A stretch of DNA of 27,442 bases from Isohypsibius dastychi (Eukaryota > Tardigrada > Eutardigrada > Parachela > Isohypsibiidae): NCBI GenBank assembly GCA_034696485.1, contig JAQIWT010000224.1:1-27442 (forward strand), given 5' to 3'. Shown here piece after piece: positions 1-9,544 of the stretch. How positions within the stretch are numbered: position 1 is the stretch's first letter; every line of letters starts with the position of its first letter. The translations under genes and the position numbers were made by a program. The notes under the pieces were generated by a model, which worked only from the letters and a program-made list of their open reading frames with translations, was not told the origin of the DNA and made no database searches.

Positions 1-544
1 CAAAAACGCGATTTCTGCTGATCCGCCACGCCTGCGCAGCGACCGTGTCAGTCAGTTGTCGAGCGAGGCGGGAGGGGCTCGATCGAAACTGACTAACCGC
101 TCGCTTTGCTGATTCTGATTCCGCTCGCTGACGTCCTTTCGCATAAGCTCTAGTATAGTATTGTATTGGGAATCTTGTACTGTTACCAGTGCTGGATTTG
201 CGAGGAGGGAAAGGGGATTTCCGCGACTTCGAGGGGCTTCCCCCTACATCAGATAACGCCCCCCCCCCCCCGTTTCCCACTTGGCTAAGGAAAGCAAAGC
301 GGTAAGCGGTTCCGCTTCGCTAATGGAAGCGGAGCGGAGCCAAAGACTTTAGCCAAAGACATATACTGTAGTATGGCGGAGCTCCCCCCTCCCCCATGGA
401 ACTTTTGTCAAATCCACCACTGACTGTAACACGTATCAGTATCACATAAATATCGTGGATTCTTGTGGCATATTTTACGTCAAACGAAAAGTTGATTTCT
501 GCCGATTTTTTTTGGTTTTTGTCGCTTTGTAAATATTTTGCATT
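1..544. other. Non-coding left flank of the BTB gene
   Basis: No open frame here looks like a gene. The stretch holds a 13-base run of C (259-271), a second C-rich run (about 384-396), and a short purine/GC-rich fold-back zone around 295-345 in which gcggttccgc and ggaagcggag partly complement each other. It should contain the promoter of the BTB gene that starts at 545, but I could not identify a core promoter element with confidence. Confidence 0.5.
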
Positions 545-1750
545 ATGGATGGTCTATATCCAATCACTCTGCACGAGCACTCAGCTTATCCGCACTATGG
601 AGTCGAAACTTTCAAGCTATTCTGGCGTTTTGACGAGGATCGAATATTAGAACTGAATGGAAATGATCGTGTCTTCTCGTCTGATGTTGTGGGTAGAGGA
701 ACGCCATCTCGATCTGACAAGTGGCAAGTCCACATCACCCAAAGCCAGAAGAAAGCTGTGAAAAAAAGTTACAATACTTATTGTTGTCCTGATTCTCCTT
801 CGGCCCACCTCAGATTAGAGGCAATTGATGAACCAAGCGTTCGTGTTCTTGAATTGGAATACACGTTAGTGAAAAATATTGCCACTATTCGGGTTGGTAA
901 AACTAATATTCGCAGCTGTAGGTCCAAGCGTTACTCGGAACCAGGCTATGACATGTATTCCGGAGTAATCAAACGAAGTAACTGCATCACCGCTCAGTTC
1001 GATTTTCGTCGCTCCCCAAGACCGATTTTCGGAAATTTTCTACGTGAAAACATGCACTTTGAATTCACTGTCGTGGTCGGATATGCGCCTGTAGCTATGT
1101 ATGGGAATTCATCTGGTAAAATCCGCGACCTCCGTGAACTAAATGTCCTAACGGACGCAGTCCTGGTTCCCCGGAATGGTTGCGGTATCCCAGTTCATCG
1201 CGCGATTGTTTCGACTCAGTCGCAGTTTTTTTACGCTGCGCTTCGTGGAGACACATCAAATGATTCTTTGGGAAGGATCAAGATTTTGATGGACGTCGAT
1301 TCGAGTGTTTTGAATGATTTTGTGCGTGTTATTTATGGAGCCTCTTTGGATGAGTTGCCAACGGAAATGCTGCAGAATATATACGTGGTCGCTGGAAAAT
1401 ATGAAACCGGAAGCATCGAGCAGCAGGCTAAAAACACGCTGTTAAAGCGAACGTTGAAACTGGAGGAGCTGGTTGGTTTCTATATCTTCGCAGAACGTCA
1501 TGGTGAGAAAGAACTCCGAGAAAAAGCACTGAGAAGCGTCATTGCGCAGCGGGACAAGTTCTTCATGTGCGGAGGATCGGATGAAACAGACGAAGGTGAT
1601 CGAGATGGTTTTCGCGAATTAGCAGAAGATTTTACGCACGATCTTGAACTGAATTCGCTTTCTAAGAAATTTTCGGGGGCTGAGCTCTTCCCAGCTGGTA
1701 AGAGCTATGAGAACTTCAAAGATCGAAATTGTCGGTATGCTATTGAGTAA
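545..1750 (+). CDS. BTB/POZ-domain protein, intact single-exon gene
   Basis: An uninterrupted 401-codon frame from ATG to TAA. Residues 1-195 are a divergent, probably beta-rich N-terminal region that I do not recognise firmly; MATH-like is possible. Residues 200-300 carry the BTB fold signature: LTDAVLVP, then an HRAIVSTQS segment in which the dimer helix starts after a conserved H, then RVIYGA and the YVVAGKYETGSIEQQ helix. Residues 303-335 resemble the start of a BACK-like helical region. BTB proteins of this layout usually act as homodimeric adaptors for Cullin-3 ubiquitin ligases, so substrate recruitment is the likely role; that is family knowledge and is not shown here. The start is chosen because degenerate paralogues at 18939 and 23009 (minus strand) begin at the same residue with the same MD.L/MDA.. 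opening. It is the only copy in the window without a visible lesion. No intron is apparent. Confidence 0.8.
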   Translation: MDGLYPITLHEHSAYPHYGVETFKLFWRFDEDRILELNGNDRVFSSDVVGRGTPSRSDKWQVHITQSQKKAVKKSYNTYCCPDSPSAHLRLEAIDEPSVRVLELEYTLVKNIATIRVGKTNIRSCRSKRYSEPGYDMYSGVIKRSNCITAQFDFRRSPRPIFGNFLRENMHFEFTVVVGYAPVAMYGNSSGKIRDLRELNVLTDAVLVPRNGCGIPVHRAIVSTQSQFFYAALRGDTSNDSLGRIKILMDVDSSVLNDFVRVIYGASLDELPTEMLQNIYVVAGKYETGSIEQQAKNTLLKRTLKLEELVGFYIFAERHGEKELREKALRSVIAQRDKFFMCGGSDETDEGDRDGFRELAEDFTHDLELNSLSKKFSGAELFPAGKSYENFKDRNCRYAIE

Positions 1751-2239
1751 CTATCGGTGCACTGTTATATTCTCCACGGCATGAGTTTTTACGCTTTTCA
1801 TTGGCGCTTTTCAATATCGCGTTACTCCCGGAATTTTGATCTCTTATCGTGTTCGTTCGTTTTTCTTTCTTGATGGCAGTCTCTGTTGTTCCGGCTCCGG
1901 CCCAATCCTCAACGTAATGCGCCGCTTTATACCTTGTTATTGAGTTGTTAATATGCTTTCGCCTTTTCAATTCGAAATTTATGAGCTGGTTCGGACTTGC
2001 GCATGTTCTATGGTTGTATTGCGACTGCATACATGTATTTAGGAGTACTATATATAAAGTGCACAATTTCAAACTGAAACACGTTTTCGCGAGTTAGTTA
2101 TTGACCATAAATGGCTGTGAAGCGATTAGAGCTTACAAGACACACCGCCACAGTCAAATTTCGTCATTCTTCTGTCCATTGATCTCGTGCCTGTGGCGTT
2201 CAGGTCTCATGCGCATAGACACGATCGAACTCATCGCCG
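1751..2239. other. Intergenic stretch after the BTB gene
   Basis: Presumably the 3' flank of the BTB gene, rich in T on the plus strand. I see no convincing coding sequence; the open frames on the minus strand lack family features. A TATA-like string lies at about 2048-2056 but there is no clear gene for it to serve. The last part (2215-2239) may already belong to the PRISE relic that follows. Confidence 0.4.
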
Positions 2240-2640
2240 AACAATTTGATCTGATTAACCTATGTCATGAACATGACCTCCTGCTCCTGCATCGGAATTT
2301 ATTCAGCTGTCTAAAAAACTTGGACTTCCGCTGACCTTTCTCGGAAACCCTTTCAACTGGGACATGTTCCAGAAGCACTCTTCGGCGGATAACAATGCGA
2401 AATTCCAGCTGTATGTCAGCACTCACGAAAAAGCCGGGAATCGGGCGTATAACATCAACGGCGATGTGTGTAAGTATCGCCTTGTCTGGCCGAAACTCGC
2501 TGAGTGATGAAGAATACATTGGGATTGAATTTTCCGCAATTTGTTTTTGTCCACATATTAAGGTTTTCCGCTTTCTGGTCTGCTCTCCACCTTTTCCACC
2601 GCTCTCCACCGTCAGCGAATTGAAACAAATATTATGCAGC
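2240..2640 (+). pseudogene. PRISE-like reductase, C-terminal fragment (copy B)
   Basis: Matches the second half of the PRISE-like gene at 6197-7803. A run equivalent to MNMTSCSCIGIYSAV is followed by a stop and frame change, then LGLPLTFLGNPFNWDMFQ, then KAGNRAYNINGDVCKYRLVW and WPKLAE. The NGD...WP pattern is typical of the C-terminal substrate-domain region of progesterone 5-beta-reductase/iridoid-synthase-like short-chain reductases. A splice donor in the same place as in the longest copy (CTGA then gtgatg, 2503) and a following segment that still aligns to its exon 3 show that the intron was retained. The Rossmann N-terminus is absent. It runs straight into a BTB relic of the same orientation at about 2660, although the two families are unrelated. 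Confidence 0.75.
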
Positions 2641-2659
2641 AGCGTTTAACGGACTACAT

Positions 2660-3100
2660 CAAACAGTTCATCGGAACGGATCAAGATATTGATGGACGTC
2701 GATTGGAATGTTTTGGAGGCTCTTGCTCGTGTTGTTTATAGAGTATGCTTAGATTAGAGAAGCTGCCCAGTACTGGAGAATATGTACGTGGTCGCCGGAA
2801 AATATGAAGCAGGATGGATCGAGTCGGTCAGTTTCTTTATCTTCGCAAAACATCACGGCGAAAAAGAATTCCGAACAAAAGCATTGAAAGCGTCACTGCT
2901 CATCGGGAGAAGTTCTTCATGAACGGAGGGTTGGATGAAATGGACGAAACTGATGAAGGTGTTTTTGAAGAGTCCGTAGAAGATTACGAACGATGTTAGA
3001 CTGAGTGCTATTTTTAGGGAGTTTTCGGAGGCTGAGGTCCTCTCAACTGCGAGAAGCTATGAGAATTTCAAAAAATCGAACACTTCGGTATGATATCAGT
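2660..3100 (+). pseudogene. BTB-domain gene, decayed C-terminal half
   Basis: Starts abruptly in sequence equivalent to residue 244 of the intact BTB gene at 545 (RIKILMDVD, here with a frame slip before it). It continues through remnants of VLEALARVVYRVCLD, then a stop, then MYVVAGKYEAG, a deletion, and FFIFAKHHGEKEFRTKAL. The end resembles the REFSEAEVLSTARSYENF tail. There are at least one nonsense codon (TAG at about 2754), a deletion of roughly 25 codons after the GKYEAG segment, and several frame changes. It lies immediately downstream of a PRISE fragment, so its 5' half was lost by rearrangement. It cannot encode a BTB protein. Confidence 0.8.
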
Positions 3101-3500
3101 AACCTCCACCGGTAGTTATCACACTGTTATGTTCTCCGCTTGCGGTGTTGAACCAATTAATGATGGATACCTTGACGTCAAAGTCCCAGATGCCATTAGA
3201 ACAACTTGAATTAACAAGACTGTCACTATTCATCTTCACATCGTGCATAATTCAAGAATAACAAGAACCAGACTGACGTTTTAAGATAATTCGAAAATCG
3301 GAAGTCGGATTTGATTTACAATCAGTTGTTTTGCAGGAAAATTGCGTCAACAATAGATATCAACACGGATAAATTGCACTTTATAAGATCTTACAACAAC
3401 AGGAGCAAATAGACTATTCTGTCAGGATACCAAGAAAATACGTACTCTCAACCAAAACATCCAAACAAAAAAAAATCAGAAATGAACCACTTTTCTCGAA
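3101..3500. other. Intergenic, no feature recognised
   Basis: AT-rich sequence between two convergent relics (BTB on plus, DRG1 on minus). No coding signal, hairpin or repeat stood out. It should include the old 3' flank of the DRG1 copy. Confidence 0.4.
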
Positions 3501-5227
3501 CTACGCTTTCTTGATAATCTGAACAACATCCTCGTCATTCAACACATGGTTCTTTCCCACTCTTTAAGGCTGATGTTTAACTGATGATCCCCACACAAGT
3601 GCAATTTTGAAGTCTTTCAGCAGCGTATTGTGAATTTTCGTACAAAAATCGCGAACAGTAGTCCGGTCGGAAGAGAGAATAGCCGGCGAATCGTAGTCCG
3701 GCAGCTGACCTCGAGGTTTCGTGTAGACCCGCACAAGTTTCAGCAATTCCCATAATTTCTCCAGCACTAAAAAACCGAGATATTGAAACTTCAATCAAAA
3801 ATCGAATTTCCGGCGAATTCTTACGGTCGTGGAAGTCCAATTTGTGGTAAGCGGAAATCGGAACGCAATGAGGAATTTTGTAGACGATATTGAGCTCTTC
3901 AATGGAAATTTGATCAATTTTGTTGAGGGTGTAGATACATGGCATATGAACTCGATTTCCTTCAACGATATCATCAAATCATCCGCAGTTGCATCATAAC
4001 GCAAAGTGATGTCGGCGTTATGGATTTTGTATTCTGCGAGGATCGCGCGGACAGTTTCCAAATCCAATTCAGACTGCGGAACCTGAAACAGAACCAAAGA
4101 TTGGAAAACCAAAAAAAAGATTAAACAACATGCGAATTTACCAGCATGTTCAAATTGATGCCTCTTTTTTCTTTCTGTCGGAAACCAATATTGGGTGGCT
4201 GCTTATTCAGGCGGATTCCAAATCCAGAAGTTTCTTATGCTGGAGAGGTTTGAGTACATCGAGAACGATAAAAATAAAACTGCATGTCCGCGCAACTGCA
4301 AATACACAAAAAAATATTTATCGTCCGCTTTTCACCATTTCACAACGAAAAAATTCAGAAAATTAATTTTCAAAGATTTCCAAATACTGCAAGAATTTAC
4401 CGGCTATAACTTGGCGACCACGACCCGTTCCGTCCTTGGCGCCTTCAATAATTCCCGGAAGATCCAACAGCTGAATTTTGGCTCCCTTGTACTTGATAAC
4501 ACCTACAATTATATCAAATTAGCGTTCTGTTTCCGTGAAAATATGACAAAATACACCTGAGCGCTCGATGAAAAGGACTTCAGTACTCAACATTTCCCGA
4601 CGATAAAATATGTTCAGTATTTTTACCTGGAACAGTTGTCAGTGTCGTGAATTCGTAAGCCGCAACCTCAGAATAAACCCCAGCGAGCGTAGTTAGAAGC
4701 GTAGATTTTCCAACCGAAGGAAATCCTATAAAACAAATAGATAGATTCCCACTCAATTAATGAACTCCAGATTTTCGAATCAGCTTTCGGTTTCCAAATA
4801 TGTCGAAGCAAAATCCGTGAGCAAAATAGTCAGTTCTGGTACCGATTTCAACCGTAACATATAAATCGGTCGTATCAAAGATCCACTCACCCACAAATCC
4901 AATACGAGCGTCTGAAAGCAGATTAGACACTTCGTAATCTCTGAAAGAAATTTCAAAGTGAGAAGATGCTAATATAACCTCCAGTTTTGGCAACGTCGAA
5001 TCCTTCACTGGTGCCGCCGCCACCTCCTTTCGGTGTGATCAGTTCTCGTCGCAGTTTAGCCAATTTAGCTTTCAGTAAACCCAGATGGTAAGATGTGGCC
5101 TTGTTCTTCTGGGTCCTGTTCATCTACAAACAAAACATGCCCGTCTCAAGAACGACGAAGAACCTCTTGTCTCGATTTGAATACATACCTCAGCCTCGAT
5201 CTCGGCGATCTTCTGTAACACCGACAT
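3501..5227 (-). pseudogene. DRG1: DRG1-type developmentally regulated GTPase, intron-containing but disrupted
   Basis: Eight exons can be laid out on the minus strand: 5227-5189, 5123-4979, 4911-4891, 4725-4627, 4502-4401, 4295-4142, 4082-3825 and 3766-3501, all with GT-AG introns that keep phase. They give the full DRG/OBG-family order: [33 protein letters not shown], the G1 motif GFPSVGKST, the G3 motif [12 protein letters not shown], the NKID G4 motif within [13 protein letters not shown], and a C-terminal TGS domain (QLPDYDSP...[10 protein letters not shown]). Three lesions break it: a deletion in exon 6 near 4222 (about 16 bases or 5 codons lost, shifting frame between HKKLL and FGIRLN), a 1-base deletion near 3972 (DDLI), and a premature TAA at 3564-3566 where CAA is expected, 20 codons before the family's usual end. 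DRG1 normally binds Dfrp1 and acts on ribosomes. Retained introns make this a duplicated, not retroposed, copy. Assembly error is the alternative, but three independent lesions argue against it. Confidence 0.88.
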
Positions 5228-5375
5228 CTTGAATGATTGATAAACCTCTTTCCTAATAAGACAACAGATGAGTAGAATTCCAAGATCGCGACAATAACTT
5301 CCAGAAAATAATTTCCAGAACTTGAACTAAAACTGTGAGACTTCAAGTCCAAATCAAATTTTCATGCACGGAGAT

Positions 5376-5454
5376 GGTAATTGGTAATCGTATTCAGTAG
5401 TACGCAGTAACCGTAACGGTGAGGCACGATACCAGTTACTCTTACCAAATTACC
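5376..5454. repeat. Short fold-back element beside DRG1
   Basis: The ends ggtaattggtaa (5376-5387) and ttaccaaattacc (5442-5454) are inverted complements apart from one base, and the inner sequences also pair in part (gtatt/gatacc). At about 80 bases it resembles a very small fold-back or MITE remnant. It sits between the DRG1 start and a PRISE fragment. Confidence 0.45.
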
Positions 5455-5464
5455 GCTGCTGAAG

Positions 5465-5716
5465 CCGGAACTTGGATTGCCGCTGACCTTTCCCGGAAAT
5501 CCTTTCAACTGGGACACGTTCCAAGAGCATTCCGCGGTGTACAACAACGCAAAATTCCAGCTGTTTCTAAGCACACATGTAAAAGCCGGGAAGCAGGCGT
5601 GTAACATCTCTACCGTCTCGTTTGGCCGAAACTCGCTCAGTAAAAAATATTTACATTTTGTGTTCTTCGCAAGATGGTCCTGTTCCTCCAGATATTTTGG
5701 TATCCCTCCTTCTGAC
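5465..5716 (+). pseudogene. PRISE-like reductase, C-terminal fragment (copy C)
   Basis: The plus strand reads LGLPLTFPGNPFNWDTFQEH, then NNAKFQLFLSTHVKAGKQA, then, after loss of about 25 bases including the NGD codons, YRLVWPKLAQ. The intron donor follows at the same position as in the longest copy, and the next exon restarts at about 5690 with YFGIPPSD. The homology stops near 5716, where a hairpin begins. The fragment lacks the N-terminal cofactor domain. It faces away from the start of the DRG1 copy, 238 bases away, and the same DRG1-PRISE pairing recurs near 15.4 kb. Confidence 0.8.
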
Positions 5717-5720
5717 CAGG

Positions 5721-5751
5721 AACGCTACTACCGTAGTGCCGTAGTAGCGTT
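5721..5751. repeat. Perfect 11-bp hairpin
   Basis: aacgctactac (5721-5731) and gtagtagcgtt (5741-5751) are exact inverse complements around a 9-base loop. It marks the point where homology of PRISE copy C ends. Confidence 0.7.
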
Positions 5752-5815
5752 CGGCTTTGCAACTACTAGTGCTGTGTGTTCGTTCGTTGTCCTGCTACAG
5801 TTATACATTGATACT

Positions 5816-5831
5816 TTGGTTGTACAACCAA
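5816..5831. repeat. Palindrome ttggttgtacaaccaa
   Basis: A perfect 16-base palindrome preceded by ac/t. The same core sits inside a longer 26-base perfect palindrome at 10962-10987, so it is a recurrent element and not a chance fold. Confidence 0.65.
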
Positions 5832-6196
5832 TCTTCCTTGGAGACCACGGGATTCCCCAGGTTGTTTGAATTGCCATCAATTGCCTAATAAAAAGATGAC
5901 CTACCCCACCTAACCAACCCCGCAACCCTGCAACCCAGCTATCCCGTTACCCCGCGCGTTACTACCCCGCCCCGCCAGCCCAGTCTTTTGACACATCCCT
6001 GTTCGGGAACCGATAGTCCGGTGGTAAATTATTAATGTCGACGGTTTGTTACCCAGTTTCAAGGATTTTCACGATGGAGAACAAGAGCTCCGAAGACTGT
6101 TCACAACGGCACACTACGGTAAACCTAACTGAATTTGATTTTGTATCAGATACAGACATTCGGTTCTGGTAACTCTTGACACGTTCTTCAATACCA
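5832..6196. other. Non-coding stretch with a C-rich tract
   Basis: No gene seen. Positions 5899-5985 are strongly C-rich on the plus strand, with irregular repeats of ccccg, taccccg and aacccc; the G-rich complement could form quadruplex-like structure. The rest (5990-6196) lies downstream of the stop of PRISE copy A and looks like its 3' flank. Confidence 0.45.
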
Positions 6197-7803
6197 TCAC
6201 AACGCAAGATGCACTGCGTTACTCTTCTTATCCAAAAACGAAAACGGATACAAAAGTCTAATATCTCTATCCGATTCAACTCGCTGACCAATCGGAATTT
6301 CCGTCGGGGCAGAAACGGTGAAAAGCGGGTCGGAAAGCGGTAGACCGAAATATCTGGAAGAAACAAGCCTGTTTGGCGAAAAACAAAAGCCGAAAATGCT
6401 TTCTTTTTCTTACTGAGCAAGTTTTGGCCAAACGAGCCGGTATTTGAACAAATCTCCGTTTGTAATGTTATACGCCTGATTTCCGGCTTTTCCGTGTGTG
6501 CTGACAAACAGCTGAAGTTTCGCGTTGTTATCCGCCGAGGAATGCTCTTGGAACATGTCCCAGTCGAAAGAATTTCCGGAAAAGGTCAGCGGAAGTCCAA
6601 GTTCCTTTTGGACAGCCGCGTATTCCTTTTGGAAGCCATGTTCATGACACTCGCTAATCGGAATAAATATTGGGCAAGCGGATTCCGATTTCGTCTGCTG
6701 TCTACACAGGGTCTCACCTTTGGAAACGCCGATAATAAGACCGGGTCGAGTGTCGATCCATTGAACGTTGTGTTTGCCGGCATATTCGACCAAGAAGGTC
6801 TAGTTGGTCGTAGTAAAAATTTGGATCATTCGGCTCGCGGCAAATCTTCAACGAACGGCATTGGGGCTGCGGCGAGATGGCAGCGATAGTGCTGGAATAC
6901 AAACAAAAATACATGTCAATAATTCGTCGAAACCTGTATTCATCATTGCGGACAAGCCTTCCAAAAAACTGCTGAGTTTAAAAGAAATTAAAAAAATTAA
7001 TTAAAAATTAAATGAAGAAAAAAGATATCGAATGTAAAACTATGAAAGTTACTAGTAAATAATGGATTAATTGGAACTGGAAATTTCTGATTTTTTCTGC
7101 ATGAATAAAAGTAAAACAGGAATGAAAAGAAATTTTGCGAAATAAGTAGAGACTGATTAATCATAAGAAGTTTCTTCGGGTTTTCGGAATGCTTATCTAA
7201 AACTGAACTAGAATTCGAACTGGATAGAAAACAGATTGAATGGAAAATAACAGAAATTAAATTATAACTACATCAGAAATTCCGAATTTCTGATTTGTTT
7301 TTGTTTGTGGCTGTACTTCAATCACAGGTCATCGAAAAACCAGAAAATTGGGTTGTAAAAAGAACGGTACGATGAAATCGCAATTTCCTACAAGAGCTGA
7401 AAAATACCGTAACGAAAATTACCTTCAGACCAGTTCGGAGCATGAAGACTTCCAGATGTTTTGCAACAGCGACAACCGCATCCAACGCTTTGTGCAATAA
7501 AACGGTGTTGACTTCCGCCTGATTTTTTGCATTTTTTCCTTCGATATAAGTGTAGTGAAAAAACGTGGGTGACCTTTTCACCGCCGGCATCCTTGAGAAT
7601 CTTCGCGATTTCTCGGACGTCTTGAGCGAGAATATCGAAGGCAGAAACTGCAGTCTAGAATCAGTCAGGTTGACTTGCTGCGGTTTGCGAGAAACGGCGA
7701 TGATGGAACTCCATTCCCAGGGCGAAGTCTCGATGAGCTCTTCGAGCATAGCATGACCGGAAATGCCGTTTGCAACGAAAACCAACGCAGTTTTTGGAGC
7801 CAT
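6197..7803 (-). pseudogene. PRISE-like short-chain reductase, near full-length but frameshifted (copy A)
   Basis: Three exons: 7803-7423, 6891-6414 and 6353-6197. Exon 1 starts MAPKTALVF with the Rossmann motif VANGISGHA, in which the first glycine is Val where copy E has Gly. Exon 2 has HYRCHLAAAPMPFVEDLP, DPNFYYDQLDLL, VEYAGKHNVQW, RPGLIIGVSKGE, LGLPLTFSGNSFDWDMFQ and NGDLFKYRLVWPKLA. Exon 3 has YFGLPLSDPLFTV. This order matches the progesterone 5-beta-reductase/iridoid-synthase (PRISE, SDR75U) family, NAD(P)H-dependent reductases of enone substrates; about 340 residues compares with 350-390 usual. Lesions: paired frame slips in exon 1 (about 7560-7640), a slip after FVEDLPRAE, an extra base before VEYAGK, and a slip after MNMASK. 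The introns (531 and 60 bases) splice in phase. It is the longest of five copies. The activity of the ancestral enzyme in this animal is unknown. Confidence 0.85.
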
Positions 7804-8110
7804 TCTAAAACGGTGTTTTAGATTGTTTTGGAAACGGTGACAAAAATCAAGGTAAGAAGAAGCTGAATGCCAAATGACAACAATAACATGGAAAATCTTC
7901 AATATTAGCGCAGAGCGGAAATCCAAACTAGCTCATAATTTCCAATCGATTGTTGGCGGCAGCCTGCTCTGAACAAGATAAAAAGTGGACTATGACGGAG
8001 CAGAATTAAGGGGGACAAATACAGGCTATCATCAAGAATGAAAAGAAATATGAACGAGGGCGATAAAAGAAATCAAGATTTAAAGAATAATGCGATACTG
8101 TAGAAGCTGC
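7804..8110 (-). repeat. Upstream flank shared by PRISE copies A and E
   Basis: The sequence upstream of copy A resembles the sequence upstream of copy E (21404-21720): aagtggactatgacggagca matches aagtggaatacgatggagca, and the following gggacaaatacaggct matches gtggacaattagaggct. Duplication therefore included the promoter region and was not limited to the coding exons. Copy E carries an extra inverted arm here that A lacks (see 21643-21699). Confidence 0.6.
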
Positions 8111-9344
8111 AATCTCTTCAATGCAAGAACGATATACCGGTATGCATAACTTCAAACCAGCTCAGAAATTATTTTTATTTGCCACAGCCCATGCGATTGC
8201 TACTTGCATGTTCTTGTCTTCCAGTCTGTCGGTATGCAATCACCCTGTGGTCAACTTATATGCCGGAAAGGGTTTGAATGTATTGGCTGAACTCCGAGCA
8301 GCTGTGGCCCAACATTTGTGTGCCACAATTCCAAAGTGTGTCTCCCATTGTCGATGCTTCCGGACAGTTCCGAGTGGATCATCAAACTGGATCTCAGCTC
8401 TGTGAATGTTCGAATCCAGCAATGCATTCACAAAACGGCTGTATTCCGAACTCCACAGACTGCCTCCTTGAACCAGGTTCCCACTCGCAGCCATCGATTG
8501 ATTCCGCTTATGTCTAGGTTCCAGTAGCAGCGGTTTCTCTAAATTTGCTAGTCGGACGTCATCCTCCGCCAGCATGTGCACCGTTGCCTTTATGGAACAT
8601 GCTGCAGCCCAGCCAACAACAACAACATGGTAATGCGTCTCTACCTCGGTTAGCAGGAAATTCTGACCCATGCCACCCGTATGATCAAGAACAATGTTGA
8701 ATTACCGAAAGGAACATGAGGTAGAGTACAACGACCACGGTGAGGTGCACTGTGCGATCGGCTAGCAAAATTTCCACCCAGTGATTGATCCCGGTGTGTC
8801 AGTACGTATGTTCAAAATCTTCAATGATGACGTTTTGCTCAGCATGTCAGCGACTGGTGTGTTTCATTTCAAAATCTCTTTTGCACTGATGTAGATTGTT
8901 TTTCCCTCACCTGATCTATGCAGATCTGCGCTTTTTTCTGTTTGGCAAGAATATTGATAAAAGGCCGCTTGGAACGATACTGGAAAGGTCATCAAGGTAT
9001 CCGCTTCACGTTTATTGTCGTAATCGGTAAGCTACACATCTTGTAAATCTGTGCTTCTTTACATGTGAACAAAAGATGCCAGCGAAAAACAAAACGATTT
9101 TAAAAAGACGGAATTATTCAACACCTGTTAAAAATCGCAAGTAAAAAAAAATCGTACGAGAAAATCAGGCCTGCATACGTTTACAAGAAACATGTGGTCA
9201 AGAAAGTTCGTTCAGTTATGACGGTTTGGGCAAATCGATCATCCATCAAGTCTTCATCCATTTTCCTTCGTTCAAAATCCGTGATGGTACGAATGTATCT
9301 AAATGAAAATAAGGCCATTGCGAATGGAGGACAGCTTTTGAAAG
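8111..9344. other. Region without an identified gene; weak ORF at 8240-8671 (-)
   Basis: The longest open stretch is 143 codons on the minus strand at 8240-8671. It contains RLANLEKPLLLEPRH, which might be a worn leucine-rich repeat, but no repeat periodicity holds and it lies beyond the TIR end of the Toll relic. I do not call it a gene. 8700-9340 shows nothing recognisable on either strand. Confidence 0.35.
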
Positions 9345-9527
9345 TACTGTACTATCTATCTCGATGTCTTTGGCCACTTTTTGGACCGTGGTGGTAATTT
9401 ACACCCGGCCATTTTATCTTACCGATGCAGGGTACCACCATACGCTGGCTTACGGTGGCTTGTTGCCCCAGTGGTAAATTACCACCACGGACTAAAAAGT
9501 GGCCAAAGACATCGAGATAGTACAGTA
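9345..9527. repeat. MITE-like element with ~53-bp terminal inverted repeats
   Basis: The arm 9345-9401 (starting tactgtactatctatctcg) and the arm 9475-9527 (ending cgagatagtacagta) are nearly perfect inverse complements, differing by a 4-base atct insertion and a few substitutions (ttggac/agtcc). The ~73-base centre has no coding potential and holds a second partial inverted repeat (ggtaccacc/ggtggc). The size, long arms and lack of genes fit a non-autonomous fold-back element. The flanking ta could be a target duplication but is too short to be sure. It lies just outside the TIR end of the Toll relic. Confidence 0.7.
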
Positions 9528-9544
9528 ATGATTCTCCAGAATCG

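Noticed and set aside
4925-4978. Extra small DRG1 exon (the bases reading DYEVSNLLS)
   Set aside because: The first tttcag there is an internal pseudo-acceptor; using the second acceptor at 4912 gives the conserved KTGDARIGFVG join.
8240-8671. 143-codon minus-strand ORF as a real gene or extra Toll repeats
   Set aside because: Only one leucine-rich snippet, no repeat spacing, and it lies on the wrong side of the TIR domain to belong to the same receptor.
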